Positions 12,801 to 25,274 of a DNA stretch of 64,000 nucleotides are shown here, piece after piece. Position numbers and translations under genes: made by a program. How positions within the stretch are numbered: the stretch's first letter is position 1; each line of letters opens with the position of its first letter. The notes under the pieces were generated by a model. The model had not been told where the DNA came from. It saw only the letters and a list, made by a program, of their open reading frames with translations, and did not search any database. The DNA is from Nematostella vectensis (taxonomy: Eukaryota; Cnidaria; Anthozoa; Actiniaria; Edwardsiidae), in contig NC_064045.1 of assembly GCF_932526225.1 (NCBI RefSeq), forward strand, positions 10,628,022-10,692,021, read 5' to 3'.

Positions 12801-15800
12801 AATTTTAATCATTAACACAATTTGAATCCTGGCTTTGACAGCGAATTTTACGTTGACCTTTACCTTTACTGCTCTTAGCTTGACCTTGACCTTTGCTCTG
12901 ACCTTGACCTTTACTCTGACCTTGACCTTTGCCCTGACCGTGACCTTGACCCTTGTTTGTTTCAGGGTATGGTGGAGAAGTGGTTGATCCAGGTGGAGGA
13001 GGTGATGATGGACAGTCTAAAGAAGGTCGCGGGTGATGCCGTGGCTGCTTACGTCAACACTGTGCGCGGCAAGTGGGTGCAGGAATGGCCAGGACAGGTA
13101 ACGCATTCTGATGATGGTGATGATGGTGATGGTGGCGGTGGCGATGGCGTTGATGAAGATGATATTGATGATGATGATGATAATGCTGCTGATGATGATG
13201 AGGATGATGATGATGATGATATTGATGATGATGCTGCTGCTGCTGATGATGATGATGATGAAATTGTTTATTGAGAGAACACTTAATATCTAGCAGATAA
13301 TATACACATGGCTCTCAGGCGCGTACACGGGGGGGGGGGGGGTGCGTGCGAACCCCCCTTGGTGGCTTAAAAGTGGGTCATTTTTTATTATTACCTGTGA
13401 CTTGGCACCCTTCCCCCTCCCTCAGTCAATCCTGAGTACTCGCCATCCTGCATAGTATACACCTATTTAAAAAATCACTGTCGACGCAACCAGCAAATGG
13501 CAGAATGGCGAATGACAATCCTGGAAGGTGCTTAAAGTACTATTAAATCGCAGACATGAAGGTTATAAATAAACTACAGCGTTATCGTATGTTAGATCCA
13601 TATTGTCCTGCGTTTGGTTGAAATAAAATGAGACGATGATGGTGATAATTAAGGTGATGATTATTATGGTGACGAAGATTGTGTTACTGTATTTAGGTAG
13701 TGCTAGCCGTGAGTGGAATATACTGGACATTGGAGATGTCGGAAGCCATCATGAAACCAAACGGACTCAAGGTATGCCAGGAACCAAGCTTTCCACTGAA
13801 GGGGGCTTTAACTCTATGATAATTGCTGGGGGATAGGTGTGTTTTTTCCTTATTACATTTTTTTTCTAACTCACACGGAGACAAATACTATCTGGCAGTT
13901 TCGTCGATAAAAAGCGCATCAATTAGGTTGTTTGCATCCCAAAGTATAACTGTATTGTTTTATTCCCTCCTTGGGGCTAAAGCTCTCAATTCTTGAGAAA
14001 ACAAAAGATAAATAGGGGAATCCACCCGTGAGGTATATTCTGTATGGTATTTTTGCACATAGGAATTCAAGACCCACTAAACCCTCCCCCTAGATCCGCT
14101 ACTATACGTCTTATGAATAGGCTGCTTGCAGGCATTTACCCAGTGTATTTTCGCTATGTTTACCCGCTTTCCAGTGTTTCGGGCGCCATCTTGGATTTTT
14201 GGCCGCGCGCGAGCTGGATTCGAGAACAAAAAGTTCGCGCATGGCCGAACAAAACAAGATGGTCTTTGATTATTCTAATTCTATCGTTTTGTATATAACA
14301 GGAATACTTGGAGAAATCAAACAAACAGATTGACGAGATCGTAGCGCTGGTGCGCGGTAAACTAGACCCAGGAGTGAGAGTGACTCTTGGTGCTCTCACT
14401 GTTATCGATGTCCACGGTGAGTTAATGACGGTAGTGATCATGGTGGGGATGGTGACAGTAGTGATAGTGGTGGGGATGATGAAGGTAGTGATAGTAGTGG
14501 GGATGGTGACAGTAGTAATGGTAGGGATGGTGACGTTAGTGATAGTGGTGGGGATGGTGACGGTAGTGATAGTGGTGGGGATGGTGACAGTAGTGATAGT
14601 GGTGGGGATGGTGACGGTAGTGATAGTGGTGGGGATGGTGACGATAGTGATAGTGGTGGGGATGGTGACGGTAGTGATAGTGGTGGGGATGGTAACAGAA
14701 GTGATGGTGGGGATGGTGATGGTAGTGATAGTGATGGGGATGGTGGCGGTAGTGATAGTGGTGGGGATGGTGGCGGAAGTGATAGTGGTGGGGATGGTGG
14801 CGGTAGTGATAGTGGTGGGGATGGTGACGATGGTGATAGTGGTGGGGATGGTGATGATGGCGATAGTGGTGGAGATGGTGATGGTAGTGATAGTGGTGGG
14901 GATGGTGACGGTAGTGATAGAGGTGGAGATGGTGACGGTAGTGATGGTGGGGATGGTGACGGTAGCGACAGTTGTGGGAATGGTGATGGTAGTGATAGTG
15001 GTGGGGATGGTGATGATGGTGATGGTGATAGTGGTGGGGATGGTGACGGTACTGACAGTGGTGGGGATGGTGACGGTAGTGATAGTGGTGGAGATGGTGA
15101 CGGTAGTGATGGTGGGGATGGTGACTGTAGTGATGGCGGGGATGGTGACGGTAGTGATAGTGGTGGGGATGGTGACGATAGTGATAGTGGTGGGGATGGT
15201 GACGGTAGTGATAGTGGTGGGGATGGTGACGATAGTGATAGTGGTGGGAATGGTAATGGTAGTGATAGTGGTGGGGATGGTGATGATGGTGATGGTGATA
15301 GTGGTGGGGATGGTGACGGTAGTGATAGTGGTGGAGATGGTGACGGTAGTGATGGTGGGGATGGTGACGGTAGTGATGGCGGGGATGGTGACGGTAGTGA
15401 TAGTGGTGGGGATGGTGACGATAGTGATAGTGGTGGGGATGGTGGTGGGGATGGTGACAGTAGTGATAGTGGTGGAGATGGTGACGGTAGCGACAGTGGT
15501 GGGAATGGTGATGGAATACTAATGGTTATAATGGTAGTGATTGTAATGAAAATGATCATAAAAAATTGTTTTTACCGTGCTTATACAGTTCGGTTCTGTC
15601 AACCATGTTCTAAGCGCTTCACATATAAATCGTAATACTTATTAAGAATGGCCCATCCTGGAACTGAGGAAAACAAGCTTCTAGTAAGCTCACGTACGTT
15701 TACCAAGTAAAATTCAGGGCCGAGAAACAGAAAGGTATTATCCATGTCTCGACTGGAAAACGACCCGTTACAGCAGAGTTTACAGAGGTACTGGGCCGCC

Positions 15801-18800
15801 ACCTGTGATTGCCAATGATATTGGCAGTGATAACAGGCCCGTACCCAGGGGGGGGGGGGGGTGCACAACGGGCGAAAGTCTACTTTTGGTTGTCAATAGA
15901 CGTGCTAGTTGTAGACAAAACTATAAGGCATCAGCATAAGCCAGGTCGCTCCGATCCAAAGCTGACAATAAAAGTCCCGTGGAGATACTGCAAAGGCATA
16001 AAAAAACCCTTTTTGTTTTTTCGGGGCTGGTAAGATTTTTATCAGAGATTTCGCACCCCACTCCCACCCCCGGAAAAATTAGGTCCATTTTTTCGGATTT
16101 CGCACCCCCCAAGAAAAATCCTGGGTACGGGCCTGGATAACGACGACGATAATGACGATGTTCACCTATGTTGACCTTAGTCCAGACGTGGGACTCTCTT
16201 TGCACTTGACATTCTTTCACGCGAGCCAGAATGTCGAGCGCAAAGAGAGTCCCAGGTCTGGAGTATGTTGACATCCGATGTTGACCTGTATGATTGTAAC
16301 CACAGCGCGCGACGTGACGGCGCAGATGGCGCACGACGGTGTTCACAGTCTGGAAGACTTCCAGTGGTTGTCGCAGTTGCGTTACTACTTCGAGGAGAAG
16401 AGAGTCATTGTGCGCATGATCACTACGTCTATCAACTACGGCTACGAGTACCTTGGCAACAGCGGTCGCCTCGTCATCACTCCACTTACTGACAGATGTT
16501 ATAGGCATGGTCACGCAACAATCCAATAGTCACGCAATCACAACACACCAAGTCACGCAACAATCAAATAGTCACGCAATCACAACACATCAAGTCACGC
16601 AACAATCCAATAGTCACGCAATCACAACACGTGACGTCATGCAACAATCAAATAGTCACGCAATCACAACACACCAAGTCACGCAACAATCAAATAGTCA
16701 CGTAATGACAACACACCACGTCACGCAACAATTTCCCTAGTTTTTTTCCCTAGTTTTTTCTTTTTTCCACCTGTTTTTATTGATTTTGTTAACACGTAAC
16801 CTGAATACCTTATTTTCTTGATAAGCAAATAACGCCCTGTAATGTCACGCATGTCACGGAAATGTTCATTTCAGCTGACCTGGGTCTTATCTATTTCACA
16901 GAACGCTAATGGGGGCTATCAAATTGAACCTCGGAGGCGCGCCTGAAGGGCCTGCGGGCACTGGTAAAACAGAGACCAGCAAAGACTTGGCGAAAGCTGT
17001 AGCAAAACAGGTATCATGCCCAATAAAAACAGATAATGAAACCCCGCTAACCCTGTAAACATTACCCTGTGTCCCCATTTGCAGGTTAACCTCTTTAGTG
17101 TGGAACCTTGTTAATAAGGACACCATTGAGACCTAAAAATGTCAACATGACCGTGTGTCCTTATTAGCAGGTTAACCTCTTGAGTGTGCAACCTCGTTAA
17201 TAAGGACACCCAGAAACCGTTACAACAAAAAACGTCTGAACACAAATGTTCGAGAAAAGGCTGAATGTGGGTAGCTTTTTACTTTTTTTTAAATTGAATT
17301 TGGCAAATAAGTATTTTAAATAGCTTTTAGTTTTTTTTAAATAGTACTTTTAAGATGATTTTTTCCTTCCTCAGAGTGATGTTTATTAATGATTTATTTC
17401 GTTCTTAGTGTGTGGTGTTTAACTGCTCTGATGGTCTGGATTTCAAGGCCATGGGCAAGTTCTTCAAGGGACTTGCACAAGCTGGCGCTTGGGCTTGCTT
17501 CGATGAGTTTAACAGGATTGAGCTAGAGGTGCATATTATTATTACAAATAAGGTTACCCCCCCTCCCCCACGGGAGACCTTGGGCTTGCTTCGTTCAGGA
17601 TTGAGCTCGAGGTACATACTATTATTACAAATAAGGTTAACCCCCCTCCCCCACGGGAGGCCTTGGGCTTGCTTCGATTAGTTCAACAGGATTGAGCTCG
17701 AGGTACATACTATTATTACAAATAAGGTTAACCCCCCTCCCTCACGGGAGGCCTTGGGCTTGCTTCGATTAGTTCAACAGGATTGAGCTCGAGGTACATA
17801 CTATTATTACAAATAAGGTTAACCCCCCTCCCCCACGGGAGGCCTTGGGCTTGCTTTGATGAGTTCAACAGGATTGAGCTAGAGGTGCATTCTTATATAA
17901 ATATAAATAAGAATAAACCCATTCCCCCACGGGAGACCTTGGGCTTGCTTCGTTCAGGATTGAGCTTAGGTACATACTATTATTACAAATAAGGTTAACC
18001 TGGAAAACGATTTTTACCTGGAATCGCACATTCAGTTCGTATTAATACAAATAAGGTTAGCCTGGAAAAGGATTTTAACCTTGAATCGCACATATAGTTC
18101 GTATTAATACAAATAAGGTTAGCCTGGAAAAGAATTTTTATCAGGAATCGCACATTTAGTTGTGTACATAATAGCGATGTCGGCAACTGCAAGGTGGTAA
18201 ATTAAAATACCGGCCGTGAAATGCTCTCTGATTCAATTGATCCGTTTCCCTCAAAACCTAACGTGAAATCTCCACGTTTCTCGCTCTAGCGAGTGCTGAT
18301 CATGTCTTTTTTGTCTTATCAAGTTATACAAACTTATTCCGAGCGAGTGCTGATCATGTGTTCTTTGTCTTATTAAGTCAACCGAACTTATTCCGAGCGA
18401 ATGCTGATCATATTTTCTTTGTCTTATCAAGTCAACCAAACTTATTCCGAGCGAGTGCTGATCATGTGTTCTTTGTCTTATCAAGTCAACCGAACTTATT
18501 CCGAGCGAATGCTGATCATATTTTCTTTGTCTTATCAAGTCAACCAAACTTATTCCGAGCGAGTGCTGATCATGTGTTCTTTGTCTTATTAAGTCAACCG
18601 AACTTATTCCGAGCGAATGCTGATCATATTTTCTTTGTCTTATCAAGTCAACCAAACTTATTCCGAGCGAGTGATGGTCATGTGTTCTTTGTCTTATCAA
18701 GTCAACCGAACTTATTCCGAGCGAGTGATGGTCATGTGTTCTTTGTCTTATCAAGTCAACCGAACTTATTCCGAGCGAATGCTGATCATGTGTTCTTTGT

Positions 18801-21800
18801 CTTATTAAGTCAACCGAACTTATTCCGAGCGAATGCTGATCATATTTTCTTTGTCTTATCAAGTCAACCAAACTTATTCCGAGCGAGTGCTGATCATGTG
18901 TTCTTTGTCTTATTAAGTCAACCGAACTTATTCCGAGCGAGTGATGGTCATGTGTTCTTTGTCTTATCAAGTCAACCGAACTTATTCCGAGCGAGTGCTG
19001 AACATGCCTTCTTTGTTTTATCAAGTCAACCGAACTTATTCCGAACGAGTGTTGATCATGTGTTCTTTGTCTTCAGGTGTTGTCCGTGGTCGCACAACAG
19101 ATTCACACCATCCAGAAAGCCATCGCTGAACACAAGAAGAAATTCATCTTTGAAGGCACTGAGCTAGTGCTCAATCCAACATGCACGATGTTCATTACAA
19201 TGAACCCTGGCTACGCCGGACGTCAGGAGCTTCCAGATAACCTCAAGGTAATATTCCCGGTCCATAATCCAAGCTGCAGGGCAAAACTGGTAGTAATACA
19301 TTGGTAATATATCTGGTCCATAATCTAAGTTGCAGGCTTATACTGGTAGTAATACATTGGTTATATACCCGGTCCATAATCTAAGTTGCAGACTCATACT
19401 GGTTGGGTAATATATCTGGTCCATAATCTGAGCTTTCTGTACTATTACCGTCATATATTGAGAAGGCTTCAAACCTTACTTGTGGTCGTGCTATATTTTT
19501 AGTGTGTTTTAGGCTCTCTCCGTTATATTGACCTGTGGTATACCCTAGAATCATAACCTTTGCTAACCTTTGAATCTGACTGTTTCGTGTTTTCTCCAGG
19601 TTCTTTTCCGTACGGTTGCCATGATGGTACCGGATTACGCGCTCATCAGTGAGATCTCACTCTATTCAATGGGTTTTCTCAACGCTAGAAGGTAATATGA
19701 ATTTCAAGATTTACGACGGCGAAGCGTCGAAGACGTCGGACACACTCTATATTTTTCTGCGCGCTTAAAGAAAAGACACGGGAAGCGCGCGCTGATATTT
19801 GGTTTACGCCGTCGACGGCCCTCCGCCGTCGTAAATCGTAAAGTTCAGAATGTCACTAATAGTATGGTACTGTGGAATGTTTCCATGATTGAAATAGCTC
19901 AGTGGTACGGGCCTCGTCAGCTGTAAAAATCTATCTTTCTCAAGTTAACTTAAGCCGTACAAATACTAGACATTTTTGTAAACCTTTTACGACGAGTGTT
20001 TGGGGCGCGCGGTGTTTCGTTTTCTAGTGCGCGTGGAACATTTCATCACAGGCAAGAGTCACACGTCACTCGTAATGCGGTAATTTTTTTTATCAGATCA
20101 GCGTAAAGGATCGCGTTTCTATTTGCTCTTGATCAGGGAGTATTGCAATCATCTTCTACACCACTTTACGTTTTTGTCAAAGAAGACTTCGAATGCAATA
20201 GTTTTTTTGGGGTTGATCGTAATTCGAAAAAAAAAACGTTAAATACAATCATTGTACTTTTTTCACGTCGATTTCTTTGGTGGTTCGTAATTAAATGTAA
20301 TCGACGCCATCAGATGCATTTTAATCGACCGTTATTAAATGAGATTGCCCTTGTTTCGTGTTGTTTCATGTTTTCAGATTTGCACAAAGGATCGGCTTGT
20401 TTCACGTTTCATATTTGCTGTGTTTACCTGTTTTGTGTAATTGTTTCATCTTTCACATTTCTTGTGTTTTATGTTTGCTGTGTTTTTTTGTTTTTGGTGG
20501 TGGTGTTGGTGTTTTGTCTCATGTCTCGTTTCATGTTGGCTGTGTTTCGCATGAATTATGTTTCGCGTTTCTTGGATAACATGGTCTTGTGTTTCACGTT
20601 TCCTATGTGTTTCGCATGTTCTAAGTTTCACGTTTCCTATGTGTTTCGCATGATTTAAGTTTCACGTTTCCTATGGGTTTTGCATTTGCTAAATTTCACG
20701 TTTCCTATGTGTTTTGCATGTTTCACGTTTCCTATGTGTTTTGCATGTTTCAAGTTTCACGTTTCCTATGTCTTTAGCATGTTTTAAGTTTCACGTTACC
20801 TATGTGTTTTGCATGTTTCACGTTTTCTATGTGTTTTTCATGTTTCAAGTTTCACGTTTCCTATGTCTTTACCATGTTTTAAGTTTCACGTTCCCTATGT
20901 GGTTTGTTTGTTTTTAGTTTCACGTTTCCTGTGTGTTTCACATGATTCAAGTTTCACGTTTCCTGTGTTTCAGTCTTGCGCAGAAGATCGTCGCCACGTA
21001 CACCTTGTGCTCTGAGCAGCTCTCCTCACAGTCTCATTACGATTACGGCATGCGAGCCGTCAAGTCAGTGCTGACTGCTGCAGGTAACAAGTAACACAGA
21101 TAAGACCAGGGGTAATCTGCCTATAGTCTTTTTTAAACGTAACATCAGTTAACGAGTTGTTAGTCGTTAGACCCGGGGGCAACCTGACCTATAGCCTTTT
21201 TCAAAGTAACATCAGTTAAGGAGTCGTTACTCGTTAGACCAGGGGACAACCTGCCTATAGTCTTTTTAGAGAGAGCGTTTGCTCATTTTGTGGCAAATAC
21301 ATCATATCTGACACAAAGCGAGTATTAAAAACATAAGGCGCTCGTTTCTAGAAACTCCAGAAAACGGGTTCGTAAACTTCTTTTTTTAGGAGTTTTGAGG
21401 AGTTTGGCTGTCTGTGTAGTAGAGCGTGACGTGTGGTCATCAAAACAAATTTGAAAGAATATGGTGAGGTAGAGCGTGACGCGTGACCACCAAGACAAAT
21501 TTGAAAGAATATGGTAGAGCGTGACGCGTGACTACCAAGACAATCTTGAAAGAATATGGTAGAGCGTGACGCGTGACCACAAATTTGAAAAAAAAGTGAA
21601 CCAATGAGCATACAAAATTTGCAGTGTGGCTGACAAGGCCTAATGACTAGTCTTCCGGTTGAGATGCACGTTAAAGCATAATTGATTCTGTAAGGTTTAG
21701 CTTAGTTTTTTTACGTGTTTTTTTACGTGTTTTCTTTGTAGGTAATCTCAAGTTGCGTTACCCTGATGACGATGAGGCGGAGCTTATGTTACGAGCTGTG

Positions 21801-24313
21801 CTAGAGGTCAACCTGGCCAAGTTCCTGTCACAGGTAAGCGAGGAATTCTCCGCCAGGAGTTCTCCACCAATTTCCCATAGACCACTTTTCCTCCCCGATA
21901 GTTATTTTTATCTCTGTTCTTGCCATTCCTCTTGGACCACTACATAACAGACCACTAAATATTTGTTGGGAATTACTCTGTTTAGGATGTCCCCCTGTTT
22001 GAGGGGATTATCTCTGATCTCTTCCCCGGTACCAAATGGCCGAATCCTGATTACGGCGTCCTGATGGACTCTCTGCGAGAGAATTGCTCAAGACGAAATT
22101 TGCAGGCGACAGACTGGTATATGAAGAAGATCATCCAGGTAAAGGACAATCCGGGCGTTACGAGCATTTTTCTACTTTCCAGCCCCTCCCGTGATTTTTA
22201 TTTTTCTCTATGATTTTTTTACGGATTAAACAGCAAAGATATCTAGCCAAAATCATAGCTTTATCTCTAACTTTAAAGTTGTAAACTGTAAAAAAAAAAA
22301 CTGTAGATAGGACGATGTAAATGGATTTTTAGACTATTTTCTATAAGACTATTTAGACTATTTTCTATAAGACTGTTTTGTAACGAGGGCTATGTTAACC
22401 ATTTGCTTCTGTGTGTTCATTCTAGGTGTACGAGATGATGATCGTGCGTCACGGCTTCATGATCGTCGGCGACCCTCTTGGGGGAAAGACAATGGCATTT
22501 AAGGTGCGTTACTCCCTTGAATAAGGCCCGTGTGTGTGTGACTTGTGTGGATTGCACCCACATTCTGAGCTAGCTACGAGTGATTTGCGAACACACATCA
22601 TTTGGCCAAATTGTTGTATGGCCTCCGTCAAATTAGCCCACCTTCCAAAGATTTGCGTGAGGAGATTGTTTTGATAGAGATGTCTAACATTTTATGTTAT
22701 GCAGAATCACAAGTTTCACGTTTGTGTATCAGGTTCTGTCTGAAGCCATGACCGACCTTAACAAAGCAGGATATCCATTCCAAAAGGTGAGCAGCACGTG
22801 ACTCTAACAACCAGCCCTGATTGGTTAAAAAAACATTACACGTGACCGTCACATCCAGATTTTCGTGCTCACGGAAATGATTTGATCAAATCCAGAATAA
22901 AAGGACGCATGAAAGTGGCAATTGCACTGTTGAAGAGTCATTTCAGAATTTGTAGTACACTTTAATTATACTTTGACTTGGAACAAATTCACCTTTCTCT
23001 TTATAAAACGTTATACCGAAATTACAGCACGTTGACACCCCAAAATTAAGACATGAAAATCATCTTTTATCGGCCACCGAATGCTATTGTTATTCATGAG
23101 AACACTTAGCGGCTCCTGCCCTAAAAGGAATTCTAATAGTACAGTAGTAGTCTCTTGAGTATTCATACAATTTATGATCTATTGACAGAGCAAAAAAATG
23201 ACATGAAAATTTCCAATTCTCAATATATAAGCTCAAGATTTTGATCAGATTTTTGATCAGAGCCCGACTTCTCCCTAAAAACGAGGAGAATTCATACTTT
23301 GAACATTTGAAAATTGCACTTCAAGCCTCATATCTCGAAGTTGAACCATTAGAAAAAAAAATACTTTTTGATATGTTGGTTCACATAACATAAGGATCCT
23401 CGATGCAAACATTCAAGCTTACCGAAGTTAACCAGACCTTATTTTGGGAAAACTTGCTATTTTTTTTTTGCTATGTCTGATCTATAAGTAATGTATTTTT
23501 TGACAACTATTAATTTACCCTGTAGAAAAATACTCAAGATGACTACGCTAGCGCCCATCAAATTGTTAACTAAAGCGCACCTCTGCTATTTGCTTGTAGG
23601 TCATTTACAAGATCATTAACCCCAAGTCAATCACCATGGGCCAGCTGTACGGGTGCTTCGACCCAGTCTCCCATGAGTGGTCGGATGGCGTCCTCGCTAA
23701 CTCGTTCCGTGATTTTGCCTCCTCTACCACCGAGGATCGCAAGTGGCTGATCTTTGATGGGCCCGTGGACGCCGTCTGGATCGAGAACATGAACACTGTA
23801 CTCGATGACAATAAAAAGGTAATGGGGGATCAAGAAAATACTTCCTCCACTTGTATTAGGTATCATATGATTAATGACAGCGGAGGTAAGACATGCACAG
23901 TTTCACTGCAATCTCCTTTTTCGTTTAGCGCGTGAATGAATCTGATGACATGCGCGTTGATTGTTATATAATCTTAATCATCCTTTTGTTCATCAAATTC
24001 ATGATCATAACCGTTATCACCAATGTCTTCATCAAGATAATGATAACACCATCATCATTAAAATCATTTTGATCACTATCATAAGTTACGATCTTTATGA
24101 TTTTCAATTTCATCATCTTAAACCTATGGCAATTAGGTTCATCGAAATCATCACCTTGATCACAATCGCCATCATTATGATTATCATCATCATAGTTAGC
24201 ATAATCTAATTAGTAAGTTCATGATGATCTTCATGTTCAACATCGTCATCGATTTTCGTCATCATCATTATCTTCACCATCGTCATCTTACTCATCACCA
24301 TCATCATCATCTC

Positions 24314-24346
<33 letters not shown>

Positions 24347-25019
24347 CTTTATTGCCTTAGATAAATCAACATGTCTAAGTTTACAAAATGTAGGAGAAAC
24401 CGATTATATATATATATATATATATATATCATATTCATCCTCGTTGTCGTCGTCGTCATCATAATTTTACTCACCACCATTATCGTACTCATCACCATCA
24501 TCATTATCTCATCATCATCATCATCATCATCATCCTCGTTGTCGTCGTCATCGTCATAATAATTATCATCATCTTACTCACCATTATTATCGTACTCATC
24601 ATCATCATAATCATCTCACTCATCATCATCATCATCTTAATCATATTTATAATCATCATCATATCATCTTACTCATCATCATCATTATCATCATCATTTT
24701 ACTCACCACCATCATCTCAAATGTGTTTCCCTATTACAGCTGTGCCTGATGAGCGGTGAGATCATTCAGATGAGCAACAAGCAGAGTTTGATCTTTGAGC
24801 CTGCCGACCTTGAGCAGGCCTCCCCGGCAACTGTCAGTCGATGCGGCATGATTTACATGGAACCTTATCAGGTACACGATGCGACATGATTTACACGTAA
24901 CTTCAGGACTGCTAATAACAGGCGCATACACAGTGGGGTGGTGGCAAAAGTGGGTCATTTCTTATTAAGGAATCTTCAAGTCTATGCTTTTTCCATATGA
25001 TACCTATGACTGCGCACCC

Positions 25020-25050
<31 letters not shown>

Positions 25051-25243
25051 ACTCCCTCATGGTGGCAAAAGAGGGTCAGTTCTTATTAAGGAATCTTCAA
25101 GTACTGTGCTTTTTCCATATGATACCTATGACTGCGCACCCCCCCCCCCCCCCCCCCGCTCTCTTGGCGGCAAAAGTGGGTCATTTCTTACTAAGGAATC
25201 TTTAAGTACTGTGGTTTTTTCATATGATACCTATGACTGCGCA

Positions 25244-25274
<31 letters not shown>

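Noticed and set aside
12957-13293. Acidic aspartate-rich protein
   Set aside because: Read-through of exon 19 into a GAT microsatellite; a proper donor gtaacg follows WPGQ.
14308-15559. 404-codon and 373-codon frames (valine/methionine- and serine/proline-rich)
   Set aside because: Shadow of the 27-bp array. Only the first part of the + frame (to 14416) is coding, as dynein exon 21.
18251-19167. Frames of 257 and 269 codons with a 18-residue repeat
   Set aside because: The 54-bp array is 18 codons long; the + frame also runs into exon 25 in the wrong frame.
19880-19920. tRNA-like aatagctcagtggtacgggc
   Set aside because: Only an A-box-like string; no B box or cloverleaf downstream.
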